Shown: piece by piece, positions 8,288-17,504 of the stretch | Position numbering within the stretch: the stretch's first letter is position 1 | How the letters are laid out: each line of letters starts with the position of its first letter | Assembly: GCA_025059775.1 (NCBI GenBank) | Contig: JANXCW010000002.1 | Location: 62,001-126,000, forward strand | Source of the DNA: Armatimonadota bacterium | GTDB taxonomy: Bacteria > Sysuimicrobiota > Sysuimicrobiia > Sysuimicrobiales > Sysuimicrobiaceae | Direction: 5' to 3' | Length of the DNA stretch: 64,000 bases | The notes under the pieces: generated by a model | Seen by the model: only the letters and a program-made list of their open reading frames with translations | The model's database searches: none | Told to the model about the DNA's origin: nothing | Translations under genes and position numbers: made by a program

Positions 8288-10750
8288 ATGGCGGAAAGCT
8301 CGCTCCCGCCCGAGACCCTGGAAGCCTTCGGGGGAGACCTCCTCCGGGCTCTGGTGTTCTATGAAAAGTATGCCCTGCGGGACTTGGAGGACCGCGTCCT
8401 GGAGACCCGTCCCGAGCAGATGTGGGCCCGGGTGGCCCGGGAGCTGGCGCGCGTGGAACCGGACCCCGAGCGGAGGGCCTCCTGGGAGCGGGCCTTCTAC
8501 TGGCTACTGGAGGACTTCAAGTTCCTCCCCGGGGGCCGCATCCTACACGGGGCCGGCAACCCCCGCAAGGTCACCCTCATCAACTGCTATGTGGAGGCCA
8601 TCCAGGGCGACAGCCTGGAGGCCATCTTCGCCGCGGTGCAGAACTGCGCCCGCACCTTCAGCCGTGGGGGCGGGGTGGGCACGGACATCTCCCCCCTGCG
8701 GCCCCGAGGGGCTCCCGTGCACAACGCGGCCCGGGTGAGCACGGGTGCCGTGAGCTTCATGGAGCTGTTCTCCCTCACCACGGGCATCATCGGGCAGGCG
8801 GGCCGGCGCGGGGCCCTCATGATCACCATCGCGGACCACCACCCGGATGTGCTGGAGTTCTGCAGGGTGAAGCGCGACCTCACGAGCGTCCGGTTCGCGA
8901 ACATCAGTGTGCGGCTCAGCGACGCCTTCCTGCAAGCCGTGGAACGCGACGAGCCCTGGCGCCTGTGGTTCGAGGGGCCCGAGGTGGGCCGGATGGAACG
9001 GGTGATCCCGGCCCGGCACCTGTGGCAGGAGCTGGTGCAGGGAGCCCGGGACTGGGCGGAGCCCGGAGTGCTGTTCTGGGACACGGTCCTGCGCCTGAGC
9101 ACCTCCTGCTACGGGGGGATGGAGCCCGTGACCACGAACCCCTGCGGCGAAGAACCCTTAGAGCACGGGGGGTCCTGCGATCTGGGCTCCCTCAACCTGG
9201 CCCAGTTCGTGCGCGATTCCTTCACTCCGCAGGCCCGGCTGGACTTCGAACAGCTGGGAAAGGCGGTGGAGGTAGGGGTGCGGTTGCTCGACAACGTGCA
9301 CGACTACAACCGGGGCCGACACGCCCTCCCGCACCAGGAAGAAGCCTCCCTCCGGGCCCGCCGCATCGGGCTCGGGATCACGGGCCTTGCGGATGCCCTC
9401 ATCCTGTTGGGGCTCCGGTACGACAGCGACGAGGGCATCGCCTTCGCGGAGCGGATCATGCGATTTATTAAAGAACACGCCTACCGGGCCAGCATCGCCC
9501 TCGCGCGGGAGAAAGGCCCCTTTCCCGCCCTCGATCCGGACCGGCACCTCCGTTCTCCCTTCTTCCGCGATTTCCCGGAGGACATCCTGGAGGGGATCCG
9601 CAAACACGGGCTACGGAACGTGAGCCTCCTCACCATCCCGCCCGTGGGAAGCGGCTCCGCCATGGCCGGAGTGAGCAACGGGCTCGAGCCCGTCTTCGCC
9701 CTCAGCTATGTGCGGCGCAGCGAGTCCCTCTCGCAGCCGAGCTTCCGGGTGCTCCATCCCGTGGTGACCCGATACCTCGCGGTCGCAGGACAACGCCTCG
9801 ATCCCCAGGAGCTGGAGGAGGTGGAGGATCCGGAAAGCTACCTCATGGACCGACTGCCCCCGTACTTCGTCACCGCGCATCGCATCGATCCCCTACGCCG
9901 GGTGGAGATGCAGGCGGCCCTACAGCGCCACATCGACCAGAGCATCAGCAGCACCATAAACCTTCCCCGGGATACGCCCCCGCAGACCGTAGCCCGCATT
10001 TACCTCCATGCTTGGCGCATGGGCCTCAAGGGGGTCAGCGTTTACCGGGAAGGGTCCCGGGAAGGGATCCTGGTAACCCCGGAGGAGGCGAGGCGCGATG
10101 GTGTGATGCTCCTGCGGGAGCGGGTGCGGATCCTAGCCAAGCAGGTCCTGCCGGATCTCCCCACGGGCGGGGACCGGCCGGAGGAGCAGATCGAGGCGGT
10201 GGTGCGGGCGCTGGTGGAGCGGGTGCGGGAAGCGCCTGCGGAGGGGGAAGGGCTGTTGCGGGAACGGCCCGAGCGGCTGGAAGGGCCCACCTACCGCATT
10301 CCCACCCCCTTCGGCACCGCCTTCGTCACCATCACGGAGCACGCGGGGGAGCCCTTTGAGGTCTTCGGCCGGCTGGGAAAAGCGGGGAGCGATGCGGAGG
10401 CGGATGCGGAGGCCATCGGCCGGCTGTGCAGCATCCTTCTCCGGCTGCGGGGCCCCGGCAGCGGGCTGCAGCGGCTGCAGCTCATCGTGGATCAGCTGGA
10501 GGGGATCGGCGGATCCCGGTGGCTGGGCTACGGGGCGGAGCGGGTCCGCAGTATCCCGGACGCGTTTGCCCTGGCCCTCAAGAAGTACCTTCAGGATCGC
10601 GGGGTGCGACAGACGACGGAAGAACCCGTCCTGCCGCCCTCCGGGGAAGCACAGGAGTCCGCAAACCTCTGCCCCCGGTGTCAGCGGTGGGAGCTCGTGA
10701 ACGTGGGCGGATGCACGGTCTGCACCCACTGCGGGTTCCGGGAGTGCTAA
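8288..10750 (+). CDS. nrdJ: Adenosylcobalamin-dependent (class II) ribonucleotide reductase
   Basis: NrdJ reduces ribonucleotides to deoxyribonucleotides with a cobalamin-derived thiyl radical and needs no oxygen. The 820-residue product has the redox pair Cys100 (in TLINCYVEAI) and Cys297 (in GGSCDLGSLNL), and the radical-site loop NPCGE (284-288). The ten-stranded barrel is complete, followed by a TSCPD domain (about 670-740). The C terminus holds a Cys-rich module (CPRC, CTVCTHC and a final Cys) that can serve as the reducing tail. The ATG at 8288 is where homology begins, and the stop codon overlaps the dprA stop by four bases. The gene separates topA from dprA, which are adjacent in Bacillus, so it looks inserted into a conserved block. 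Confidence 0.96.
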   Translation: MAESSLPPETLEAFGGDLLRALVFYEKYALRDLEDRVLETRPEQMWARVARELARVEPDPERRASWERAFYWLLEDFKFLPGGRILHGAGNPRKVTLINCYVEAIQGDSLEAIFAAVQNCARTFSRGGGVGTDISPLRPRGAPVHNAARVSTGAVSFMELFSLTTGIIGQAGRRGALMITIADHHPDVLEFCRVKRDLTSVRFANISVRLSDAFLQAVERDEPWRLWFEGPEVGRMERVIPARHLWQELVQGARDWAEPGVLFWDTVLRLSTSCYGGMEPVTTNPCGEEPLEHGGSCDLGSLNLAQFVRDSFTPQARLDFEQLGKAVEVGVRLLDNVHDYNRGRHALPHQEEASLRARRIGLGITGLADALILLGLRYDSDEGIAFAERIMRFIKEHAYRASIALAREKGPFPALDPDRHLRSPFFRDFPEDILEGIRKHGLRNVSLLTIPPVGSGSAMAGVSNGLEPVFALSYVRRSESLSQPSFRVLHPVVTRYLAVAGQRLDPQELEEVEDPESYLMDRLPPYFVTAHRIDPLRRVEMQAALQRHIDQSISSTINLPRDTPPQTVARIYLHAWRMGLKGVSVYREGSREGILVTPEEARRDGVMLLRERVRILAKQVLPDLPTGGDRPEEQIEAVVRALVERVREAPAEGEGLLRERPERLEGPTYRIPTPFGTAFVTITEHAGEPFEVFGRLGKAGSDAEADAEAIGRLCSILLRLRGPGSGLQRLQLIVDQLEGIGGSRWLGYGAERVRSIPDAFALALKKYLQDRGVRQTTEEPVLPPSGEAQESANLCPRCQRWELVNVGGCTVCTHCGFREC

Positions 10751-11805
10751 CAGGTCCGTACGTACCGGCCGCCCGCCAGCCGGCGCACGATCCCCCGGAC
10801 CTCTAGGGCCACCAGAATGGCGGCCACCGCGGCCGGAGAATGGCCCGTGGCCCGCACCAGCTCATCGAGGTGACAGGGCTCCTCCAGGAGGGCTACCAGG
10901 GGGGCCTCCGCCTCGGAAAGCGGTGCCGCGGTTCGGCCCTTGCGCGGGGGAATTCCCAGGACGGAAAGCACGTCCTCCGCGGACTCCGCGAGGTACGCCC
11001 CCTCCCGCAGCAGCTGATGCGGCCCTCGGCTGCGGGGGTTCAGCACGCACCCCGGCACCGCGAACACCTCCCGCCCCAGGTCCAGGGCGAATTCCGCGGT
11101 GAGGAGGGCCCCGCTGCGCTCGCGGGCTTCCACCACCACCACGGCCCGGCTGAGAGCCGCGAGGATCCGATTGCGGGCGGGGAAGTGATGCCGGAGGGGT
11201 GGAGTACCCGGTGGATACTCGGAGAGGACCGCGCCGTGCGTCGCCACCTGCTCCAGGAGCTCCCCGTGCTCCGCGGGCCAGACCCGGTCCATCCCGCACC
11301 CGAGGACGGCCACGGTCAGGCCCCCCGCTTCCAGAGCTCCCCGGTGTGCGGCGGCATCGATCCCCCGGGCAAGCCCGCTCACCACGCAGACCCCGGCCGC
11401 CGCGAGGTCTGCCGCGAGCCGGCGGCCCACCTCCACGCCGTCCGCGGAGGGTCGGCGGGTTCCCACCACGGCCACGTGGGGAACTTCGGGGAGGTTTCCC
11501 CGGATGTACAAGGCCAGGGGCGGATCCGGGAGTGACCGGAGGAGGGGAGGGTAGTCGGGATCCACCAGGGTAACCAGCCGCGCCCTCATGGCCTCCGCCT
11601 CCCTGCGGAGCGTCTGCGGGTCCCGGACGGCGCAGAAGGCCGCGATCCGTTCCGCGGAATGCTCCGTGACCAATTCCGCCAGCACATCCCGAGGAGCCCG
11701 GACGACCGCCGCCGGGGAGCCCAGGGACTCGAGAAGGCGGTGCTTGGTGCGGGGCGGGATTCCAGGCACGGCGTTGAGCAGGATGCAGGCCTCTCGATCC
11801 GTCAC
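10747..11805 (-). CDS. dprA: DNA processing protein DprA
   Basis: DprA loads RecA onto incoming single-stranded DNA during natural transformation. The 352-residue product has an N-terminal helix-hairpin-like region, a Rossmann-fold core with VVGTRRPSADG, SGLARGIDAAAH and VLGCGMDRVWPAEH, and a C-terminal winged helix from about residue 290. It starts at a GTG behind an AGGAGG ribosome binding site, ten bases after the comM stop. The pairing comM-dprA is typical of competence-associated gene order. Its stop overlaps that of the convergent nrdJ, and the pilus ATPase genes at the other end of the window provide a possible DNA-uptake machine. Confidence 0.95.
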   Translation of the reverse strand: MTDREACILLNAVPGIPPRTKHRLLESLGSPAAVVRAPRDVLAELVTEHSAERIAAFCAVRDPQTLRREAEAMRARLVTLVDPDYPPLLRSLPDPPLALYIRGNLPEVPHVAVVGTRRPSADGVEVGRRLAADLAAAGVCVVSGLARGIDAAAHRGALEAGGLTVAVLGCGMDRVWPAEHGELLEQVATHGAVLSEYPPGTPPLRHHFPARNRILAALSRAVVVVEARERSGALLTAEFALDLGREVFAVPGCVLNPRSRGPHQLLREGAYLAESAEDVLSVLGIPPRKGRTAAPLSEAEAPLVALLEEPCHLDELVRATGHSPAAVAAILVALEVRGIVRRLAGGRYVRTC

Positions 11806-11814
11806 CGCTCCCTC

Positions 11815-13344
11815 CTAGCGCGCCCGGCGGTCCAGCACCCGGTACTGGATGGCCTCCGCGAGGTGGGCGGGCGTAATGCGCTCAGAAGCCTCCAGATCCG
11901 CGATGGTGCGAGCCACCCGGAGGATCCGGTCGTACGCGCGTGCCGTGAGTCCCAGGCGCTCGATGGCCGTCCGCAGCAGCGCTTTCCCGACCTCATCCAG
12001 TCCGCACACCTTCCGTACCACCCGGGGAGGCATCTGGGCATTCGTCCGGTACGGGGCCCCTCGGAATCGCTCCTGCTGGATGCGGCGGGCCCGCACCACC
12101 CGCTCCCGGATGACCGCGGAGGGCTCCCCAGGCTGCTCTTCCAGCAGGGCGTGCGGCGGAAGCCGCGGAACCTCCACGTGCAGATCGATGCGGTCCACGA
12201 GCGGCCCGGAGACCTTGGACTGGTAGCGACGCACCTGACCTGGCGTACAGGTACACTCCCGCACCCGGTCGCCCAGATGCCCACAGGGACACGGATTCAT
12301 GGCGCAGACCAGCAGGAAGGCCGCGGGAAAGGTCACGGTGGCCGCGGCCCGGGCCAGGGTGACCCGGCCTTCCTCGATGGGCTGACGCAGAGCCTCCAGC
12401 ACATCCCGGTGGAACTCCGGGAGTTCGTCCAGGAACAACACGCCCCGGTGCGCCAGGCTCGCCTCTCCGGGTTTCGGAACCGTCCCGCCGCCGAGGAGCG
12501 CCGCGGCGCTCGCGGTGTGGTGGGGGGCCCGGAAGGGCGGCCGCCGGATGAGGGTTCCCTGACGGGGCAGGACGCCCGCCACGCTGTAGATCCGCGTCAC
12601 CTCCACAGCCTCCTCCCAGTTCAAAGGCGGGAGGATGGTGCTGAGCCGACGGGCCAGCATGGTCTTGCCGGACCCCGGAGGTCCCACCAGCAGCACGTTG
12701 TGCCCGCCCGCGGCCGCGATCTCCAAGGCTCTGCGGGCGTGCTCCTGGCCCCGGATCTCCGCGAAGTCCACCTCGTCCGTTGGGTCCTCCGCCTCCATCC
12801 CGTTCCCCTGGACGGGCCGCAGCGACACCTCGCCGGCTAAGAACCGCGCGGCTTCCAGGAGGTGGGACACCCCGTACACCTCCAGCCTGGGAACGACGGC
12901 GGCCTCCAGGGCATTGTCCGCGGGCACCAGGAGGCGCCGCAGGCCCATCTGGGCCGCGACGAGGGCCGCGGAGAGTACCCCGGTCACCGGCCGCACGCTC
13001 CCATCCAGGCCCAGCTCGCCCAGCAGCGCGGTTCCGTGGCTTGCCTCCGGTGGCAGCTGCCCCGTGGCCACGAGGATCCCCACCGCCATGGGGAGGTCGA
13101 ACCCGCAGCCCTCCTTGCGTACGTCCGCGGGCGCCAGGTTTACGGTGATGCGGCGGGTCGGGACCTCATAGTTTGCGTTCTTGAGGGCGGCCCGCACCCG
13201 CTCCCTGGCCTCCTGGACCGCGGCGTCCGGAAGCCCTACGATGGTAAACCCTGGGAGTCCCGTGGCCACGTCCACCTGCACCGTTACGGGATAAGCCTCC
13301 AGTCCGAACACGGATGCAGAGAGGACCTGCGCCAGCATGCGCAC
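11815..13344 (-). CDS. comM: ComM/YifB family AAA+ ATPase
   Basis: ComM is a hexameric helicase that extends branch migration of transforming DNA; the family is also annotated as Mg-chelatase-like YifB. The 509 residues contain an N-terminal Lon-protease-like fold (EAYPVTVQVDVATGLPGFTI, then GVGILVATGQLPPE-type sequence), Walker A GPPGSGKTM, a Walker B region with LFLDELPEF and a Mg-chelatase C-terminal domain. A Cys cluster (CAMNPCPCG with CTCTP) lies between, as usual in this family. The ATG has a GGAGG-type ribosome binding site. It is followed at once by dprA, which supports a recombination or transformation role rather than metal chelation. Confidence 0.94.
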   Translation of the reverse strand: MRMLAQVLSASVFGLEAYPVTVQVDVATGLPGFTIVGLPDAAVQEARERVRAALKNANYEVPTRRITVNLAPADVRKEGCGFDLPMAVGILVATGQLPPEASHGTALLGELGLDGSVRPVTGVLSAALVAAQMGLRRLLVPADNALEAAVVPRLEVYGVSHLLEAARFLAGEVSLRPVQGNGMEAEDPTDEVDFAEIRGQEHARRALEIAAAGGHNVLLVGPPGSGKTMLARRLSTILPPLNWEEAVEVTRIYSVAGVLPRQGTLIRRPPFRAPHHTASAAALLGGGTVPKPGEASLAHRGVLFLDELPEFHRDVLEALRQPIEEGRVTLARAAATVTFPAAFLLVCAMNPCPCGHLGDRVRECTCTPGQVRRYQSKVSGPLVDRIDLHVEVPRLPPHALLEEQPGEPSAVIRERVVRARRIQQERFRGAPYRTNAQMPPRVVRKVCGLDEVGKALLRTAIERLGLTARAYDRILRVARTIADLEASERITPAHLAEAIQYRVLDRRAR

Positions 13345-13438
13345 CTCCTGCGATCCTTCCGACGGAGTGAACGTGGCGGGAGGGGATTTTTAGGGGCCGA
13401 GGGCGCGGAAAGCCGTATGGATCTCCTCCGGGTTGCGC

Positions 13439-14389
13439 TCAAGGGTCCGGAACGATGCGGGTTCCTGCCTCTCCTTGCACCGCCCGCACCACCGACTCCG
13501 TGGCGGCAATCACCACTCCCTTCCCGCCCGCCTCCAGGTACCGGAGAGCTGCTTCGATCTTCGGCCCCATGCTCCCGGGTGGAAAGTGGCCCTCCGCGAG
13601 GTAGCGGCGGGCCTCGGAGGCCGTCAATCGGTCAAGCCAGCGCTCCCCGGGCTTTCGGTAGTGGAGGGCCACGCCGGGCACATCCGTGGAGATGAGGAAG
13701 AGGTCGCAGGAGAGCGCGCTCGCCAGCAGCGCGGAGGTGAGGTCCTTGTCCACCACCGCCTCCACGCCCCGCAGGGAGCCGGACAGCTCCCGGATCACCG
13801 GGATGCCACCTCCTCCTGCCGCGATCACCAGGTACCCCTCCTGGAGCAGCAACCGGATGGCATCCAGCTCCATCACCTCGAGGGGTCTGGGGGAAGGAAC
13901 CACGCGACGCCACCCCCGCTCCTGCCGCACCAGCACCCAGCCCGCTTGCTCCCTGAGGGAGAGGGCCTCCTCCTCGGAGTAGTAGGGTCCCACGGGCTTG
14001 GTGGGGTGGGCGAAGGCGGGATCCCGGGGATCCACCACCACCCGGGTCACCACCACGGCCACGGGCCGCCGCGACCCCGGGCGTTGGAAGGCACGCTCCA
14101 ACGCTTCCGCGATGAGGTATCCGATGCTGCCCTGGGTCTGCGCGTCGAGCACATCCAGGGGAAGTCGCGGCAGCAATCCCGCCCGCGCCGCCACCTCCGA
14201 CCTCAGGAGGTTGAAGCCCACTTGAGGCCCGTTCCCGTGCGTGAGGAGGAGCTTCCAGCCCTGGGCGGTGAGGGCCGCAATCTGTTCCGCGGTCTCCCGC
14301 AGGGTGCGCCGCTCCGCTTCCACGGAGACGTCCCCTTCACCCCGCAGGAGGGCGTTTCCACCCAGGGCTAACAAGGCGAACCCTGCCAC
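13439..14389 (-). CDS. arcC: Carbamate kinase
   Basis: Carbamate kinase transfers phosphate from carbamoyl phosphate to ADP, usually as the last, ATP-yielding step of arginine or agmatine fermentation. The 316-residue product shows ALGGNALLRGEGD at the N terminus, THGNGPQVG, the VVVDPRDPAF region and the GGGGIPVI glycine loop. It starts at GTG with an AAGGAAAGG ribosome binding region. No arginine deiminase or ornithine carbamoyltransferase gene is adjacent. The divergent neighbour is an Ord-like 2,4-diaminopentanoate dehydrogenase homologue, and together these hint at amino acid fermentation. That link is inference. Confidence 0.93.
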   Translation of the reverse strand: MAGFALLALGGNALLRGEGDVSVEAERRTLRETAEQIAALTAQGWKLLLTHGNGPQVGFNLLRSEVAARAGLLPRLPLDVLDAQTQGSIGYLIAEALERAFQRPGSRRPVAVVVTRVVVDPRDPAFAHPTKPVGPYYSEEEALSLREQAGWVLVRQERGWRRVVPSPRPLEVMELDAIRLLLQEGYLVIAAGGGGIPVIRELSGSLRGVEAVVDKDLTSALLASALSCDLFLISTDVPGVALHYRKPGERWLDRLTASEARRYLAEGHFPPGSMGPKIEAALRYLEAGGKGVVIAATESVVRAVQGEAGTRIVPDP

Positions 14390-14434
14390 ACCCTTTCCTT
14401 CTCCGCGCCGCGGCGTATCCCCTCTCCGGCGCGG

Positions 14435-14440
14435 TATACT
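14435..14440 (+). promoter_or_regulatory. -10 element upstream of the Ord-like gene
   Basis: TATACT lies 27 bases before the GTG start of the Ord-like gene, giving a short leader that contains the GGGAGG ribosome binding site. The -35 region is poor. The TATA core is nearly symmetric and could also serve arcC on the other strand. Confidence 0.4.
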
Positions 14441-14466
14441 GGCCTGAGACCCTACGGGAGGCGTGG

Positions 14467-15441
14467 GTGCGCAATCGGCTCCGGGTGGTGCAGTACGGAC
14501 TGGGTTCCATCGGGCTCGGCATCGCCCGGATCCTCCTCGAGCGCCCGGATGTGGAGCTGGTGGGCGCCGTGGACGTGGCGCCTGAGAAGGTGGGACGGGA
14601 TCTGGGGGAACTCCTGGGCATGGACGAACTCGGCGTGCGGGTGAGCGCGGAGGGTGCCATCGCGGAGCGTGCCGATGTGGTGCTCCACGCCACCCACTCC
14701 CACCTCGCTCAGGTGGTGCCCCAGATCCTGGAGGCGGTGCGGGCGGGTGCCAACGTGATCTCCACCTGTGAGGAGCTCGTGTATCCCTGGTTCCACCACG
14801 CGCAGGAGGCGGAGCGGCTGGATGAGGCCGCCCGTGCCCGGGGCGTCACGGTGACCGGAGTAGGTGTGAACCCCGGGTTCGTCATGGACCTCCTCCCCTT
14901 GGTGCTCACCGCGGCCTGCGCGGCGGTCGGGTCCATCCGGGTGGAGCGGCGGGTGGACGTATCCCGGCGACGGGAAGCCCTCCGGCGCAAGGCCGGGGTT
15001 GGGCTTTCGGAGGAGGAGTTCTGGAGCGCCCTCGCGGAGGGGAAGGTGGGACACGTGGGTCTGGCGGAATCCGTAGCCCTCATCGGTGCGGCATTGGGCT
15101 GGCCTCTGGAGCTCATCGCGGACCACGTGGAGCCCATACGTCTTTCCGGCGTTCCGGGGGTGGCGGGCGTGCACCAGGTGGCTAGGGGACTGGTGGGCGG
15201 GGAGGAGCGCATCCGGCTGGAGCTCACCCTCGCCCTGGGTCTGACCCCTGGGGATCGGATCGTGATTCAGGGTGAGCCTTCCCTGGAGGTGGAGATCCCC
15301 GGGGGCCTCCACGGGGACGTGGCCACCTGCGCCCTCGCGGTGAACACCATCCCCCTCGTGGTCCAGGCGCCTCCCGGGCTTCGCACCATCCTCGAGCTCC
15401 CGCCCGTCCGATCCACGGGCTCCAGCAGAGCCGCCTCCTAG
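14467..15441 (+). CDS. 2,4-diaminopentanoate dehydrogenase (Ord)-like oxidoreductase
   Basis: The 324-residue product is an NAD(P)-dependent dehydrogenase of the dihydrodipicolinate-reductase-like family. It has the Rossmann motif GLGSIGLGIA (11-20), a HATHSHLAQV segment after the second strand and NPGFVMDLLPL in the substrate domain. The best-known relative, Ord of clostridia, oxidises 2,4-diaminopentanoate in ornithine fermentation. The other ornithine-pathway genes (oraE, oraS, ortA, ortB) are not visible, so the true substrate may differ. The GTG start follows GGGAGG by six bases. The next gene is convergent, so the gene appears monocistronic. Confidence 0.75.
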   Translation: MRNRLRVVQYGLGSIGLGIARILLERPDVELVGAVDVAPEKVGRDLGELLGMDELGVRVSAEGAIAERADVVLHATHSHLAQVVPQILEAVRAGANVISTCEELVYPWFHHAQEAERLDEAARARGVTVTGVGVNPGFVMDLLPLVLTAACAAVGSIRVERRVDVSRRREALRRKAGVGLSEEEFWSALAEGKVGHVGLAESVALIGAALGWPLELIADHVEPIRLSGVPGVAGVHQVARGLVGGEERIRLELTLALGLTPGDRIVIQGEPSLEVEIPGGLHGDVATCALAVNTIPLVVQAPPGLRTILELPPVRSTGSSRAAS

Positions 15442-15449
15442 TTGCTTCC

Positions 15450-17048
15450 TTAAGCCCAGGCGGGAAGGGGAGCTGGGCCGCGGGCCCGCTCATAGGCCCG
15501 GGCCACCCGGAGGAGGATCGCCTCCCCGAACGGACGGGCCACCACCTGCAGCCCCACCGGAAGACCGGCCACGAACCCACACGGGAGGGAGAGGGCGGGG
15601 AACCCCAAGGCGTTGAAGGGATTGGTGAACCGGGTGAGGAGGGCCCGGGTGTTGTACGGCTTCCCGGCGAGGAAGGTGGTCTCCTCCTCGAGGGGTGGGG
15701 CGGGTACGGGGACCGTGGGAGCGAGGAGCACGTCCACCCGGGAGAACACCTCCTGCAGGAAGCGGCGGATCAGGACGCGGCGTACGGATCTCGCCCGCAC
15801 GTAGCGCTCGCCCCCGAGGGCCAACCCCACCAGCAGCCGCTCCCGCACGTCCCGGCCGTAGGCATAGGGGGTTTCCCGCAGGGCCCGCACATGGACGGTG
15901 CTCGCCTCCACCATCAGTAGGGCCGTGGCCACCGCGGAGGCCACCTCCAACCCCTCCACCTGCACCTCCGCCACCTCCGCCCCCAGGTGCCGGAGGGTTT
16001 CCGTGGCGGCCACGACCGTGCGGGCCACGTCCGTATCCACCGCTTCCTCGAGGAAGCTCCGGAGTATTCCCACCCGGAGGCCACGAACCCTTGCGCTGCG
16101 CCCCCAGGGGATTCCGGTCAGCACCTCGAGGAGGAGGGCCACGTCCTCCACGGTGCGGGCCATAGGTCCCACGTGGTCCAGGGACCACGAGAGAGGGTAG
16201 ACGCCCTGCGTGGGCAGAAGCCCGTAGGTGGGCTTGAGCCCCACGACGCCACACAGAGCCGCGGGGATCCGGATGGACCCTCCGGTATCCGTTCCCAGGG
16301 ATCCGTAGATGCACCCGGTGGCGAGCGCCACCCCGCTTCCTCCGCTCGAACCACCGGGCGAGCGCGAGGGGTCCCAGGGGTTTCGGGCCGGGCCGAAGTG
16401 GGGGTTGTCGTTGGACACCCCATAAGCCCACTCGTGCAGGTGGGTCTTCCCCATGAACACGGCTCCCGCCTCCCGCAGCCGGGCCGTGACCGGGGCGTCC
16501 TCCGAGGCCACCACTTCCCTGCGGAGCGGAGAGCCGCAGGTCCAGGGGGCGCCCTCCTGCGCGATGAGGTCCTTGAGGGCGACGGGAATCCCGTGCAGGG
16601 GCCCCCACCAAGCCCCCCGCGCGGCCGCCTCCTCCGCCTCCTGGGCCCGCCGCAGGGCACCTTCCGCGTCCACGGAGAGAAAGGCCCGCAGCGCCGGGTT
16701 GATCTCCCCGATGCGCCGGAGGGCAGCCTCCACAACCTCCCGCGGGGAGATCCTCCGGTGGCGGACGGCCCGGGCCACCTGCACCAGGGAGAGCCGCAGG
16801 GGGTCCTGTGGAGGTTGCGGAGGAGCGTTCACCAGCCACTCCACGGTGCTCCCAAGCCCGGAGGGGGGCGCGCAGGCGAACTCCGCCCACTTCAGGTCCG
16901 CGGGCGGCTCGACGATCTCCATCCGCTCGAGGGGTTCCAGGCGACGCAGCACCGCATGCAGCTGCTCCGCGGCCCGGGCTTCGTCCTCGGGGGAGACCTC
17001 CAGGCCGTACCGGCGCAGGGTTTCGCGCACCAGGTGTGCCTCCGTCAT
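15450..17048 (-). CDS. Amidase-signature hydrolase with GatC-like N-terminal extension
   Basis: This is a Ser-cisSer-Lys amidase related to GatA and AtzF/AtzE-type hydrolases. The triad is visible as Lys159 (in VALKDLI), Ser234 (in GGSSGGS) and Ser258 (in DTGGSIR). The core begins around residue 85, preceded by a region (about 1-75) whose helical pattern and ERMEIVEPPADLK stretch resemble the small subunit GatC/AtzG. A fused small subunit is therefore possible. No gatB is present, so a transamidosome role is unlikely. The ATG overlaps the dtd stop as ATGA and the gene is last in the recJ-rel-fabI-dtd run. The substrate is unknown. Confidence 0.82.
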   Translation of the reverse strand: MTEAHLVRETLRRYGLEVSPEDEARAAEQLHAVLRRLEPLERMEIVEPPADLKWAEFACAPPSGLGSTVEWLVNAPPQPPQDPLRLSLVQVARAVRHRRISPREVVEAALRRIGEINPALRAFLSVDAEGALRRAQEAEEAAARGAWWGPLHGIPVALKDLIAQEGAPWTCGSPLRREVVASEDAPVTARLREAGAVFMGKTHLHEWAYGVSNDNPHFGPARNPWDPSRSPGGSSGGSGVALATGCIYGSLGTDTGGSIRIPAALCGVVGLKPTYGLLPTQGVYPLSWSLDHVGPMARTVEDVALLLEVLTGIPWGRSARVRGLRVGILRSFLEEAVDTDVARTVVAATETLRHLGAEVAEVQVEGLEVASAVATALLMVEASTVHVRALRETPYAYGRDVRERLLVGLALGGERYVRARSVRRVLIRRFLQEVFSRVDVLLAPTVPVPAPPLEEETTFLAGKPYNTRALLTRFTNPFNALGFPALSLPCGFVAGLPVGLQVVARPFGEAILLRVARAYERARGPAPLPAWA

Positions 17049-17497
17049 GATCGCAGCTCCGCGGTATCCACCAGGATGGTGACGGGGCCGTCGTTGAAGA
17101 TCTCCACCTGCATTACGGCGCCGAACATGCCCGTCCGCACGGGTACACCGAGTGCCCGCAGGGCCTCGTTGAAGGCATCGTACAGTCGTCGTGCGACATC
17201 CGGTGGGGCCGCCAGCACGAAGCTGGGGCGGTTTCCCTTGCGCACGTCTCCGTACAGGGTGAACTGGGAGATGGAGAGCACGGAGCCCCCCACTTCCAGC
17301 ACGGACCGGTTCAGCTTCCCGGCTTCGTCCGGGAAGATGCGCAGCTGCGCCACCTTTCGGGCCAGTCGCCGGGCGTCCTCCTCTGTGTCCTGGACGTGCA
17401 CGCCCACGAGCACCACCAGACCTCGGCCGATCTCCGCAATGCGTTCCTCCCGGACCTGGACCGCGCCCCTCAGAACCCTCTGTACCACCGCCCGCAT
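17045..17497 (-). CDS. dtd: D-aminoacyl-tRNA deacylase
   Basis: Dtd hydrolyses D-aminoacyl-tRNAs (and Gly-tRNA-Ala) to protect translation. The 150-residue product has family length with the SQFTLYGD active-site motif and the cross-subunit cis-Gly-Pro motif in NDGPVTI. The N terminus MRAVVQRV is the usual start. It lies seven bases after the fabI stop and overlaps the amidase start, so it is in the middle of a tightly packed operon. The order rel-dtd is common in Bacillota; here fabI is inserted between them. Confidence 0.95.
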   Translation of the reverse strand: MRAVVQRVLRGAVQVREERIAEIGRGLVVLVGVHVQDTEEDARRLARKVAQLRIFPDEAGKLNRSVLEVGGSVLSISQFTLYGDVRKGNRPSFVLAAPPDVARRLYDAFNEALRALGVPVRTGMFGAVMQVEIFNDGPVTILVDTAELRS

Positions 17498-17504
17498 GGT
17501 CCGG

